NCBI GenBank assembly: GCA_900539695.1 | Contig: UQDG01000018.1 | Location: 1 to 44,629, forward strand | Direction of reading: 5' to 3' | DNA: 44,629 bases | Source: an uncultured Oscillospiraceae bacterium | Lineage (GTDB): Bacteria > Bacillota > Clostridia > Oscillospirales > Ruminococcaceae | Part shown: positions 34,302 through 42,365 of the stretch, one piece after another | How positions within the stretch are numbered: position 1 is the stretch's first letter | Layout of the letters: every line of letters starts with the position of its first letter | The notes under the pieces: generated by a model | Database searches by the model: none | What the model was told of the DNA's origin: nothing | Seen by the model: only the letters and a program-made list of their open reading frames with translations | Translations under genes and position numbers: made by a program

Positions 34302-35297
34302 ATGAAAAAGATATTACTCCTCGCCACTGGCGGCACCATCGCCAGCAAACCCACCGCCGCCGGCGGCCTGGCGCCGGCCATTACATCGGAAGAACTCCTT
34401 TCTTTCGTGCCGGAGCTGGCCAAACTCTGCGAGATCGACGCGGTGCAGCTGTTCAGTTTGGACTCTACCAACGTAGGCCCGGAACAATGGCAGCAGCTGG
34501 TCCATGCCATCCGCCAAAACTACGATGCCTACGATGGTTTCGTCATTGCCCACGGCACCGACACGATGGCCTACACCGCCGCCGCGCTGAGCTACATGAT
34601 CCAGAACAGCGCCAAGCCGGTGGTGCTGACCGGCAGCCAAAAATCCATCTACAACCGCGATACGGACGCCCGCAACAACCTGTATCGCACCTTTTTGTAT
34701 GCCAGCAGCGATTTTTCCTGGGGCGTGCAGCTGGTATTTGACAACAAGGTCATCCTGGGCACCCGCGCCCGCAAGACCCGCACCAAAAGCTTCAACGCCT
34801 TTTCCAGCATCGACTACCCCGAGACCGCCGTGTTCCGGGATATGCGGCTCATCCCCTTTCTGCGCCGCCCCGACCCGATGCCGCCCGTGCAGTTTTACGA
34901 GCAGCTGGACCCCGCCGTCTTCGTACTGCGGCTGGTGCCTGGCATGCGGGCGGACATCATCCCGCTGCTGGCACCTCACTACCGGGCACTGGTGGTGGAA
35001 AGCTTCGGCGTAGGCGGCCTGCCCGGCGGCGAGCACGGCGAAATGTACGCCCGCCTGCAGGATTGGTGCACCAGCGGCCGCCTGGCTGTGTTTACCACCC
35101 AGGTCCCCCACGAGGGGTGCGACCTGGCGGTGTATGAGGTGGGCCGCTCGGTGAAAGAGCTGCCCGGCGTGCTGGAAGCCAAGGACATGACCCCCGAGGC
35201 CGTGGCCGTAAAACTGATGTGGGCGCTGGGCCAGACCACCGACCGCGCCGAGGCCATGCGGCTGTTTACCACGCCGGTCGAGTGGGACATTGTATAA
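34302..35297 (+). CDS. ansA: Type I L-asparaginase
   Basis: A 331-residue cytoplasmic asparaginase hydrolysing L-Asn to Asp and ammonia. The start MKKILLLATGGTIAS carries catalytic Thr ~12, and HGTDTMAYTA (~84-93) the second Thr/Asp pair. No signal peptide, consistent with the type I (AnsA) class. ATG 34302 is chosen because the mature family N-terminus begins there; AAAGG lies 11 nt upstream, a wide spacing. The 3' end is followed within 7 nt by a 178-bp repeat. It is a single gene; its promoter is not clear. Confidence 0.94.
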   Translation: MKKILLLATGGTIASKPTAAGGLAPAITSEELLSFVPELAKLCEIDAVQLFSLDSTNVGPEQWQQLVHAIRQNYDAYDGFVIAHGTDTMAYTAAALSYMIQNSAKPVVLTGSQKSIYNRDTDARNNLYRTFLYASSDFSWGVQLVFDNKVILGTRARKTRTKSFNAFSSIDYPETAVFRDMRLIPFLRRPDPMPPVQFYEQLDPAVFVLRLVPGMRADIIPLLAPHYRALVVESFGVGGLPGGEHGEMYARLQDWCTSGRLAVFTTQVPHEGCDLAVYEVGRSVKELPGVLEAKDMTPEAVAVKLMWALGQTTDRAEAMRLFTTPVEWDIV

Positions 35298-35303
35298 AAC
35301 AAC

Positions 35304-35481
35304 TAAGGCAACACCGCACAATTCCCGCCTGACGGCTTAAGCACCGCTCCGGCGGCTGCGGCACGGCATCTGCGTTGCCAAAATGCTCGATAAGACATCC
35401 AGTATTATCTGCGCTTTTGGCTTAGCAGCTGCCGCACTTCGCTCGCCGTATCGGCACTTAGAATTATGCGGTATTGCCCTA
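35304..35481 (-). repeat. 178-bp TIR element, copy 4
   Basis: A complete copy in the opposite orientation to copies 2 and 3, with ends TAAGGCAACACCGC and GCGGTATTGCCCTA. Length is identical (178 bp). The central hairpin is disrupted (GATAAGACATCCAGTATTATC), unlike the perfect one in copies 2 and 3. It lies between the ansA stop codon and the terminator of the convergent dehydrogenase gene. Confidence 0.9.
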
Positions 35482-35528
35482 AAAACACCCCACCGGGGCT
35501 GTACGCAATGCACAGCCCCGGTGGGGTG
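35481..35528 (-). terminator. Strong terminator of the dehydrogenase gene (possibly bidirectional)
   Basis: A perfect 17-bp stem (35486-35502 with 35512-35528, CACCCCACCGGGGCTGT arm) with a 9-nt loop. On the minus strand it is followed by TTTTTAGGG. It is about 45 nt past the stop of the minus-strand gene at 35575. Confidence 0.9.
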
Positions 35529-35574
35529 CTTTGTATCAGGAATCGCTTTTATAACGAGGAACGCGGTTGCAAGC

Positions 35575-36597
35575 TTAGTCGTTCAGCAGGGCGATCTTGC
35601 GGATGGACGGATCGTGGGTGTCGTTGAAGTCGAAAGCGGCCTGGGCGTCGGTCAGCTTGAAAGTGTGGCTGATGGAGCCGTTCAGGTCGATCTTGCCCTT
35701 GTTGATGAGGTCGATGACGGTCTGGAAACGGTGGTTCTGCAGGCGGCTGCCGCGAACGTCCAGCTCTTTGCTGGTGATGACGAACTGGTTGATCTCATCG
35801 GGGGCGATGCTGAAGCCCATGGTGATGACGCGGCTTGCGTTGCCGGCGGCCTTGCAGGCGGTCAGGAAACTGCCATGGAAGCAGGCGCAGTCGATGACGA
35901 CCGTCGGGCCGTAGCCATCGGTCAGCTCCTTAGCGCGGGTGACGACATCCTCGGTCTTGGAGTTGATGACGTCGGTAGCGCCGTTCTGGAGGGCAGCCTC
36001 CAGCTTGGGCTCGTCGATGTCCACGACGATGATCTTGCGGGGGCTGTACAGGTTGACGATGCGCAGCATGCTGCTGCCCAGAGCGCCGGCACCGATGATC
36101 ATAACGGTGTCCTGGAACTCCAGCTGGGCACGGCTGCAAGCCTGCACGGCGATGGTGGTGGGCTCGATCATAACGGCATCCTGGTAGCTCAGGCTGTCGG
36201 GCAGGACATAAACGTCGCTCTCAGGCACGGCCATGTACTCGCGGTAGCCGCCATCGATGTGGACGCCGCGGACCTGCAGGTGCTCACAAACATTGGGACG
36301 GCCCTTGCGGCAGGCATAGCAGGTGCCGCAGGCAGTGACCTGGTCCACGATGACGCGGTCGCCGACCTTGATCTTCTTGGCGTTGCCGCCGACTTCCTCA
36401 ACCACACCGACGATCTCGTGGCCGATGACGCGGGGATAGGTGGCGGCGGCGTTGGTGCCGTGGTAGATGCCCACGTCAGAGCCGCAGATGCCGGCGGCCT
36501 TGATCTTGACCAGGACGTTGTTCTTGGCGTCGATGGTGGGCTTATCCATATCGATGATGCGGAGATCATTGGGCTTTACGATCTGAACTGCTTTCAT
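35575..36597 (-). CDS. Zinc-dependent medium-chain alcohol/polyol dehydrogenase
   Basis: A 340-residue MDR dehydrogenase. GGGAGG precedes ATG 36597. Catalytic zinc ligands are in AGICGSD (~37) and GHEIVGVVEEVGG (~60); the structural zinc loop CGTCYACRKGRPNVC (~90-104) is complete. The NAD(P)-binding Rossmann motif is GAGALGSS (~165). It resembles the RspB/L-threonine 3-dehydrogenase/galactonate-type sugar-acid dehydrogenases, so a sugar acid, polyol or threonine-like substrate is plausible. Its promoter region holds an operator shared with the divergent GntR gene, which likely controls it in response to the substrate. Substrate not determinable. Confidence 0.9.
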   Translation of the reverse strand: MKAVQIVKPNDLRIIDMDKPTIDAKNNVLVKIKAAGICGSDVGIYHGTNAAATYPRVIGHEIVGVVEEVGGNAKKIKVGDRVIVDQVTACGTCYACRKGRPNVCEHLQVRGVHIDGGYREYMAVPESDVYVLPDSLSYQDAVMIEPTTIAVQACSRAQLEFQDTVMIIGAGALGSSMLRIVNLYSPRKIIVVDIDEPKLEAALQNGATDVINSKTEDVVTRAKELTDGYGPTVVIDCACFHGSFLTACKAAGNASRVITMGFSIAPDEINQFVITSKELDVRGSRLQNHRFQTVIDLINKGKIDLNGSISHTFKLTDAQAAFDFNDTHDPSIRKIALLND

Positions 36598-36656
36598 GTG
36601 TAAACCTCCCGGGTTTCTCATGTACAGAAATGACTTGGTTTCCCTCATTCAGCGGA

Positions 36657-36676
36657 CTGACATGCTGACATGTCAG
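36657..36676. promoter_or_regulatory. GntR operator in the dehydrogenase leader
   Basis: CTGACATG followed by the perfect palindrome CTGACATGTCAG (36665-36676). The same 12-mer recurs at 36922-36933 in the leader of the GntR gene. It lies just downstream of the dehydrogenase transcription start. Confidence 0.75.
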
Positions 36677-36689
36677 TCCCGACATCGTC

Positions 36690-36718
36690 ATTGTAGCATG
36701 GCGGGTCAGGAATGTCAA
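36690..36718 (-). promoter_or_regulatory. Promoter of the dehydrogenase gene
   Basis: Minus strand: TTGACA (36713-36718), 17 nt, TACAAT (36690-36695). Near-consensus, with the operator immediately downstream. Confidence 0.8.
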
Positions 36719-36871
36719 CACCTGTTTTGTAATTCATCAAAATAACAAAAGCGGCGGTGGTTTTTTGCACATTTTGCATAAGTGTATCGTTAAGTATTTA
36801 GCGAGCATGCGCCTATTTTTGTGTATTTGGGCAGTTGGGCTTTCTGGTTCCGTGGTTTTTCCATTTACCGC

Positions 36872-36900
36872 TTGCAGTCCCCTGCCGGATGTGTTACAAT
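36872..36900 (+). promoter_or_regulatory. Promoter of the GntR regulator gene
   Basis: TTGCAG (36872-36877), 17 nt, TACAAT (36895-36900). The second copy of the operator begins about 20 nt downstream of the -10. Confidence 0.75.
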
Positions 36901-36921
36901 AGCATTAAGCCATCTGGCATG

Positions 36922-36933
36922 CTGACATGTCAG
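36922..36933. promoter_or_regulatory. GntR operator in its own leader
   Basis: A perfect CTGACATGTCAG palindrome identical to 36665-36676. It is placed between the promoter and start codon of the regulator gene, consistent with autoregulation. Confidence 0.75.
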
Positions 36934-36954
36934 TTACAGAGTAAGGAGCACATC

Positions 36955-37659
36955 ATGCCCAGCCCGACCAACAAAGCGCAGGACAATTCCATCCGGGAGA
37001 ATGTCTACCGCGTTATCCGAGAAAATATCACCTCGCTGCAGCTGGCGCCCGGCACCACGGTAAGCACACAGGAGCTGGCCGCGAAGCTACAGGTCAGCCG
37101 CACACCGGTGCGGGAGGCGTTCATCCGCCTGCAGAAAGAGGATCTGGTGGAGATCACGCCGCAGAAAGGCACGATGGTCTCCCGCATCGATCTGACCCGT
37201 GCCGAGAAGGAGCGGTTCATCCGGGAGAGCCTGGAGACTGCCATTCTGCCGTTGTTTTTGCAGAACTGCACTGAGCCGGACCTGAAAGAGCTGGAGCTTT
37301 TGATCGAGAAGCAGAAAGCCTGTTTTACCGGGCTGAAGCCGCTGGAGTTCATCGCGCTGGACAACCAGTTTCATCAGCGGTTCTTTGAGCTTGCGGGGCA
37401 GGATTTAAGCTGGGACGTAGTGGCATCCACAAACCCGCACTACAACCGCCTGCGCGTGCTGACGGTGCAGAACGCCGCCACCTTTGACGGCGCGGTGCGC
37501 CAGCATGAGGTGATGATGGACCAGATCCGCCACCGGGACATCGACGCCCTGCGCCGGGAACTGACCGACCATGTAAGGAAAATTATCGCGGAGAAGAACG
37601 TTTTGCTTCAATTGTATCCTGATTACTTTGCAACGGCTCAACAGGAGATGAAGTTGTAA
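36955..37659 (+). CDS. GntR-family (FadR/FCD type) transcriptional regulator
   Basis: A 234-residue regulator. TAAGGAGC precedes ATG 36955, so the longer open frame is not used. The N-terminal winged HTH (~12-75: VYRVIRENITSLQLAPGTTV, LAAKLQVSRTPVREAFIRL, VEITPQKGTMVSRID) is followed by an all-helical FCD ligand domain, with metal/ligand-type residues in DNQFHQRFFEL (~140) and His residues in QHEVMMDQI (~182). It is divergent from the zinc dehydrogenase gene; the two leaders share an identical palindrome, so it most likely represses the dehydrogenase and itself until the substrate binds. Confidence 0.92.
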   Translation: MPSPTNKAQDNSIRENVYRVIRENITSLQLAPGTTVSTQELAAKLQVSRTPVREAFIRLQKEDLVEITPQKGTMVSRIDLTRAEKERFIRESLETAILPLFLQNCTEPDLKELELLIEKQKACFTGLKPLEFIALDNQFHQRFFELAGQDLSWDVVASTNPHYNRLRVLTVQNAATFDGAVRQHEVMMDQIRHRDIDALRRELTDHVRKIIAEKNVLLQLYPDYFATAQQEMKL

Positions 37660-37667
37660 TCGCTCTT

Positions 37668-37815
37668 TGGTTCCCTCTGCGCGACAGAGGGGCCCGGCTG
37701 CGTAAGCGGTCCCGCGAAGCGGGTGAGGGAAAAATCTTCGTATCCGCAGCAGCTAAAATTTTTGTCTCTCCCTCCGCCCCTGCGGGGCACCTCCCTCCCA
37801 GAGGGAGGCTCCAGG
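37668..37815. repeat. About 148-bp element related to the second repeat family
   Basis: It shares GCGACAGAGGGGCCCG...GCGTAAGCGG with the 25234 element and carries the extra hairpins CCCGCGAAGCGGG and CCTCCCTCCCAGAGGGAGG. It lies between the GntR stop codon and that gene's terminator. No coding frame. Confidence 0.65.
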
Positions 37816-37822
37816 CAAAAAC

Positions 37823-37849
37823 GGCAGACACCTATTACAGGTGCCTGCC
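37823..37849 (+). terminator. Terminator of the GntR gene
   Basis: GGCAGACACCT (37823-37833) pairs with AGGTGCCTGCC (37839-37849) with one mismatch and is followed by ATTTTTAA. Confidence 0.8.
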
Positions 37850-37907
37850 ATTTTTAATGCAAAATTTTCTTTAATGTTTCTTTTATTCGCCCTGCGGGCC
37901 TTGAGTA

Positions 37908-37936
37908 TTGAACTTGACCCTGTGGTGTGTTATACT
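37908..37936 (+). promoter_or_regulatory. Promoter of the surface-glycan cluster
   Basis: TTGAAC (37908-37913), 17 nt, TATACT (37931-37936), with a leader of about 30 nt. Confidence 0.65.
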
Positions 37937-37973
37937 TTCATCGTATACTTATTTATAATAGGGAGATTGTGTG

Positions 37974-39635
37974 ATGGAGAACCTCCGATCCAAACCGTTC
38001 TGGGACCGCTCGCCGCTGGAAAGCCTGGCGGCGGGGTATAAAAAGATCCCGTTGAATTTTAAGTTGACGATGCTGGCGGCCTTCGTGTTTGGCCTGGCCG
38101 CGCACATGTACTGCTACACCAATATGCTGACCGGGGCGGATGATTCGGCACTGTTTACGCAGGGATTTTCCTGGGCGGATGGTGCTTCCGGCACGCGCTG
38201 GCTCATCAAATTGTACTGGGATCTGCTGGGTACCATCCGCACGCCGTGGCTGCTGGGTGTGGTCACGCTGGCGCTGTACGGCGCGGCGGCCTGGTTCGTC
38301 TGTGAAGCACTGGGCATTACCAGCCGCGCAGGCGTGGTGCTGGTCTCGGGGTTGATGGTCACATGCCCGACGATGATTTCCTCAAACTTTTACCTGACCA
38401 GCGCCCACATCTACGCCGGGGCGCTGCTGTTTGCCTGCATGGCTGCCTATGCCTACGAAAAATGGCGGCACGGCTGGATCGCCGCGTTTGTGTTTATGCT
38501 GCTGTCTGAAGGCAGCTATGCCGCTTATATCGGCATGACGCTGAGTTTGTTTTTCCTGTGCAGCTTGAAAGAATTGCTGTTTGACCAGGAGGCCAATGAC
38601 AAACACAATCTTGTCCGCCATTTCGGCATGCTGTTCCTGTTCGGCAGCTCGATGGTTGCTACTACCGTGATCTGCAACCTGATCACCGCTAACAACACGG
38701 CCGGCCGTGTGCAGGATGCCCAGGCCCAGGCTGCGACTGATTATGTGGGCAACATCATCACCTCGTTGCAGCAGGTGTTCACCTTCTTTTTGCCCGGCAC
38801 CTACAACACCTATTTCCATGGCGAGCGGGTCATGTACTCGCTGTTTCTGCTCTGCGCAGCGTTATCTGCCGTGCTGGTCATCTGGCTGCTGGTAAAACAG
38901 CAGCTGTGGAAGCGCCCGCTAGGGTTGTTTTTGCTGGTGGCAGACATTGTCTGCCTGCCTCTGGCCATGAACGTCATCGGCATCGTATCCAAGTGGGTAC
39001 ACACCTTGATGACTTTTGCCTACCTGACGCCGTGGCTGTTTTTTGTGATGGCCGTTGAGCAGCTTTACCGCCGGGACGACCTGCGCAAAGATTGGGAAAG
39101 GCTGCTGCGGTGGGGGTATTCCCTGCTGGCCTGCGTGGTAGCCGGGCTGACTGTTTTGTGCGGCATCCGATTGGCAAACATATGTTACACCAAGGCGTAT
39201 GCACGGTACACCGAAGGCCTTGCCGATTCCATCCGCTTGACAAACTTGATTGAAGCCATTCCGAATTATGTGAAGGGTGAAACGCCCGTTGCATTTGTTG
39301 GTGTCAGCGACAATGATTTCCCGTGGCAGGATGCTTATGAACTTACCAGCGACATTGCTGGCATTGGCGATTTGTATTATTGGCAAGGCATGTACACAGC
39401 GCCTTTTGTCTTGGACAGTTATGTAAATCAGCATTTGCGTGCCAACATGCTTATCTTCCCTCAAGATGCCGCTATTTTTACCGCAGATACTATAGCAGAT
39501 CAGTTAAATGATGCAGGCATCAATGCTTCTGCTGATGAAATCAAAGAACTTCTGCAGGATCTGCACGCATTTCCGAAAGAGGACTGCTGGACCTGGTATA
39601 ACGACGTACTTCTTATTAAATTATTTGCAAATTAA
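37974..39635 (+). CDS. GtrII-like multi-pass glycosyltransferase
   Basis: A 553-residue protein. ATG 37974 is preferred over GTG 37971 because GGGAG is 8 nt upstream. About ten to twelve membrane segments cover ~30-410, then a soluble C-terminal domain to 553. The N-terminal extracellular loop (NMLTGADDSALFTQGF ... GTRWLIKLY, ~48-78) has the acidic pair and RW motif of the GtrII/GT-C family, which transfers a sugar from a polyprenyl phosphate donor to a growing surface polymer. It is the first gene of a five-gene cluster; a polyprenyl-P sugar synthase-like GT2 lies two genes downstream, fitting a GtrB/GtrII pair. Codon use becomes clearly AT-richer from ~39230 onward, inside the gene. Confidence 0.8.
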   Translation: MENLRSKPFWDRSPLESLAAGYKKIPLNFKLTMLAAFVFGLAAHMYCYTNMLTGADDSALFTQGFSWADGASGTRWLIKLYWDLLGTIRTPWLLGVVTLALYGAAAWFVCEALGITSRAGVVLVSGLMVTCPTMISSNFYLTSAHIYAGALLFACMAAYAYEKWRHGWIAAFVFMLLSEGSYAAYIGMTLSLFFLCSLKELLFDQEANDKHNLVRHFGMLFLFGSSMVATTVICNLITANNTAGRVQDAQAQAATDYVGNIITSLQQVFTFFLPGTYNTYFHGERVMYSLFLLCAALSAVLVIWLLVKQQLWKRPLGLFLLVADIVCLPLAMNVIGIVSKWVHTLMTFAYLTPWLFFVMAVEQLYRRDDLRKDWERLLRWGYSLLACVVAGLTVLCGIRLANICYTKAYARYTEGLADSIRLTNLIEAIPNYVKGETPVAFVGVSDNDFPWQDAYELTSDIAGIGDLYYWQGMYTAPFVLDSYVNQHLRANMLIFPQDAAIFTADTIADQLNDAGINASADEIKELLQDLHAFPKEDCWTWYNDVLLIKLFAN

Positions 39636-39654
39636 AGTGAATTGAGGATGTTCT

Positions 39655-40446
39655 ATGATGCAGGATATGTGTATCCTTGTTGTCTCCTGTGATAAATATG
39701 CCGATTGCTGGACGCCGTTTTCGGACTGTATGCGCAAGTTCTGGCCGGACTGTCCTTATCCAGTGTATCTGTGCACTGAGAGTGGAGAGCCGGAAAATGG
39801 GGCAGTGTACAGTAAGGTATTCCACGAGCAGACCCAGATTTGGACCGCCCGTGTGCGCAAAGCCTGCGAGAAAATCAAGGAGTCACACATCCTCATCGTT
39901 CTCGAAGACCAGTGGCCTTCTCTTCCGGTTTCTACTGCTACCGTGCAAAACATCCTTGGTCTTATGCAATCGCAGGAAAACATCGGCATCGTTTACCTCG
40001 ATAAAGAAGTTCACGGCATGCCGTTATGGCAGCAGAACAGCCACTTTTATCTGCTCCCTCCCGAAACTCCCTATCGCATGTCGGTCGTCCCTGCCATTTG
40101 GGACCGAGATTTTCTGTTGACAGCATTTCATGAAGATTTAAGTGCCTGGGATTTTGAACGGGTCGGTTCCTTTGAAAAAAGCACCTATCCCAAAACGGTT
40201 CTTATCACTGTTGACCGGGTTTTTGCCCGTGTATGTGAAACCGGTGCCGTCATGCAGGGCAAATGGCTGCGCGGAGTTGCAGCCTTTGCTAAAGAGAATA
40301 ATTTAAAAATCGACTTTTCCAAGCGCGAAACATTGAGCAGCAAAGACCTATTTTTAAAAGATTGCAAATCGTTTGTCTACAACCTCAATCCCGCTTTGAT
40401 CGTTAAAATTCAGAACTGGCTGTACCATCGCAGCCAGAAGAAATAA
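39655..40446 (+). CDS. Unassigned glycosyltransferase-like protein of the glycan cluster
   Basis: A 263-residue soluble protein that I do not place in a named family with certainty. It starts with a GT-A-like strand (MCILVVSCDKYADCWTPF) and has an acidic ILIVLEDQWPSLPV segment (~78-92) where such enzymes carry a metal site. The later motif SVVPAIWDRDFLLTAF ... SAWDFERVGS (~142-172) resembles cell-surface glycan transferases of unknown specificity. There is no signal peptide or membrane helix. GAGG lies about 8 nt before the double ATG at 39655. Base composition is lower in GC than the flanking genes, suggesting horizontal exchange, common in surface-polysaccharide loci. Confidence 0.6.
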   Translation: MMQDMCILVVSCDKYADCWTPFSDCMRKFWPDCPYPVYLCTESGEPENGAVYSKVFHEQTQIWTARVRKACEKIKESHILIVLEDQWPSLPVSTATVQNILGLMQSQENIGIVYLDKEVHGMPLWQQNSHFYLLPPETPYRMSVVPAIWDRDFLLTAFHEDLSAWDFERVGSFEKSTYPKTVLITVDRVFARVCETGAVMQGKWLRGVAAFAKENNLKIDFSKRETLSSKDLFLKDCKSFVYNLNPALIVKIQNWLYHRSQKK

Positions 40447-40474
40447 CACGCCGCTGTATGCCAGGAGGTACCCC

Positions 40475-41236
40475 ATGGCAAAACTGTTAGGCAAGCTTTC
40501 CGTACTGATGCCTGCTTATAATGAGGAAACCATCATCTATGCCAATGCGCTGGAAGCTGCGCGGCAGATCAGCCCGCTGGCGGATGATTACGAGCTGCTG
40601 GTCATCGACGACGGCAGCAGCGACCGCACCAAAGCGGAGATCGAGCGCGCCGCAGCCGAGAATCCGAAGATCCGCTGCATCAGCTACCAGCCCAACCAGG
40701 GCAAAGGCGGTGCACTGCGGGAAGGCACAGCCCACGCCACGGGTGACTATATTGCTTTCTGTGATGCCGATTTGGATTTAGCGCCCGAACAGCTGGCAGA
40801 CTTTATCGATCGTATGCAGCGGGAAAATGCTGATGTTGTCATTGGCAGCAAGATGCACCCGGAATCCAAGGTCGATTACCCGGCCATCCGGCGCGTGTAC
40901 AGCTGGGGTTATTATATTCTGCTGTTAATTCTTTTCCGCTTGAACGTGCGGGACACCCAGACCGGCCTGAAGCTGTTTAAGGCCGAGGTCATCAAGCCGG
41001 TCATGCGGCAGATCCTGGTCAAGCGTTTTGCGTTTGATATTGAGGTTTTGGCTATCATCAATGCACGCGGATATAAAATCACTTCCGCACCGATTGAGGT
41101 AGTGTTCCACCGGGCTTCTTTCGGGCGGATCGGATATCAGGACATTCGCAATATGTTTGTCGATACGCTGGCAATTTTTTATCGTTTGCACATTCTGCAT
41201 TACTATGATAAAGCAGATACGCTGGAAAGGTCTTAA
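40475..41236 (+). CDS. GT2 polyprenyl-phosphate sugar synthase-like transferase
   Basis: A 253-residue GT-A enzyme of the DPM1/GtrB-type GT2 group. It has LSVLMPAYNEE (~9-19), VIDDGSSD (~45-52), the NQGKGGALREGTAHATGDYI segment and the metal-binding DADLDLAPE (~100-108). It lacks the two C-terminal membrane helices of GtrB. AGGAGG lies upstream of ATG 40475. The expected role is to load a sugar onto polyprenyl phosphate at the cytoplasmic face, supplying the GtrII-like transferase at 37974. A GtrA-type flippase gene is not found in the window. Confidence 0.85.
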   Translation: MAKLLGKLSVLMPAYNEETIIYANALEAARQISPLADDYELLVIDDGSSDRTKAEIERAAAENPKIRCISYQPNQGKGGALREGTAHATGDYIAFCDADLDLAPEQLADFIDRMQRENADVVIGSKMHPESKVDYPAIRRVYSWGYYILLLILFRLNVRDTQTGLKLFKAEVIKPVMRQILVKRFAFDIEVLAIINARGYKITSAPIEVVFHRASFGRIGYQDIRNMFVDTLAIFYRLHILHYYDKADTLERS

Positions 41237-41239
41237 TCT

Positions 41240-42343
41240 ATGGCACAGTCAGGTATTTATTTTTTCATCGGCACGGAGGCCGAACTGATCAAGCTTTTTC
41301 CTGTAATGCTGCAATTGCAGGCGCAGCAGGTTCCCTATCATATCATCGCATCGGGGCAGAACGATATTGTAAAAAGTACCATTCTGCGCGCCCTCAACGG
41401 CGGCCATGTGGATTTGGAGCTGAGCAAGGAAAGCGACATTAAAAAGTCGGCTGCCGGGTTGATGCAGTGGTTTGCTGCCACCTGGCACAAAGGGAAAAAG
41501 GCCATTCCCGCGCATTTCGGCAGAGATACTCTGCGCGGCGCTACGATGGTCGTACACGGTGATACCGTTTCCACCGTTATGGGTGCGTACCTGGCAAAGC
41601 ATTTCGGCATGCGTGTGGCCCATGTAGAGGCCGGCCTGCGCAGCCACAACTGGCTGAATCCCTTTCCCGAAGAAATTGACCGTGTACTGACCAGCCGCTG
41701 TGTACGGCTGCACTTTGCCCCCGGCCAGGAGGCTGCTGCTAACCTGAGCAAGGCCAAGGGGCTTGTGGTAAACACCACTTATAATACGATTGCCGACAGC
41801 CTTGCCTACTCCCGCACGATTCCCTGCAAGGACCCAGTTATCGCAGAACTGCAGAGCGTTCCTTACTTTGTGTTTGTCATGCACCGGCAGGAGAATCTTG
41901 CCAACAAAACGTTGGTGCGCGACATGCTGTCCCGCGCGCTGCAACAGGCTGAAAGCATGCACTGTGTGATGATCCTGCATAAGCCTACTGAAGTAACGCT
42001 GCAGGAGATGGGGCTACTGGACACTGTAAAGCAAAATGCACACGTGACCGCCTTGCCCCGTGTGGAGTATTTTGATTTCATGAAACTGCTGGAGGGCGCG
42101 GCGTTTGTCATTACGGATGGTGGCAGTAACCAGGAAGAGTTGAGTTACATGGGCAAACCCTGCTTAATTCTGCGCACTCATACCGAGCGCAGCGACGGCC
42201 TTGGCCAGAATGTGGTCATGTACCAGGAGAGCATGCAGGTCGTGGATGATTTTATTGTCCACTATCCCGACTACCAGCGCCCGCCCATCGTACCCGCGCA
42301 GTCCCCTGCCCGGATGATTGCCACTGCACTTATGAAGAACTGA
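41240..42343 (+). CDS. UDP-N-acetylglucosamine 2-epimerase family enzyme
   Basis: A 367-residue GT-B-fold epimerase of the WecB/MnaA type, interconverting UDP-GlcNAc and UDP-ManNAc. Seen motifs: FFIGTEAELIKLFPV (~8-22), VVHGDTVSTVMGAYLAKHF (~101-119), HVEAGLRS with NPFPEEIDR (~127-150), the MHRQEN loop (~216) and DGGSNQEE (~293). It begins 3 nt after the previous stop. The product sugar would go into the surface glycan. Some active-site spacing differs from classical WecB, so a related NDP-sugar specificity is possible. Confidence 0.85.
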   Translation: MAQSGIYFFIGTEAELIKLFPVMLQLQAQQVPYHIIASGQNDIVKSTILRALNGGHVDLELSKESDIKKSAAGLMQWFAATWHKGKKAIPAHFGRDTLRGATMVVHGDTVSTVMGAYLAKHFGMRVAHVEAGLRSHNWLNPFPEEIDRVLTSRCVRLHFAPGQEAAANLSKAKGLVVNTTYNTIADSLAYSRTIPCKDPVIAELQSVPYFVFVMHRQENLANKTLVRDMLSRALQQAESMHCVMILHKPTEVTLQEMGLLDTVKQNAHVTALPRVEYFDFMKLLEGAAFVITDGGSNQEELSYMGKPCLILRTHTERSDGLGQNVVMYQESMQVVDDFIVHYPDYQRPPIVPAQSPARMIATALMKN

Positions 42344-42365
42344 ACCGACAAAGAAAGAAGCCTCT

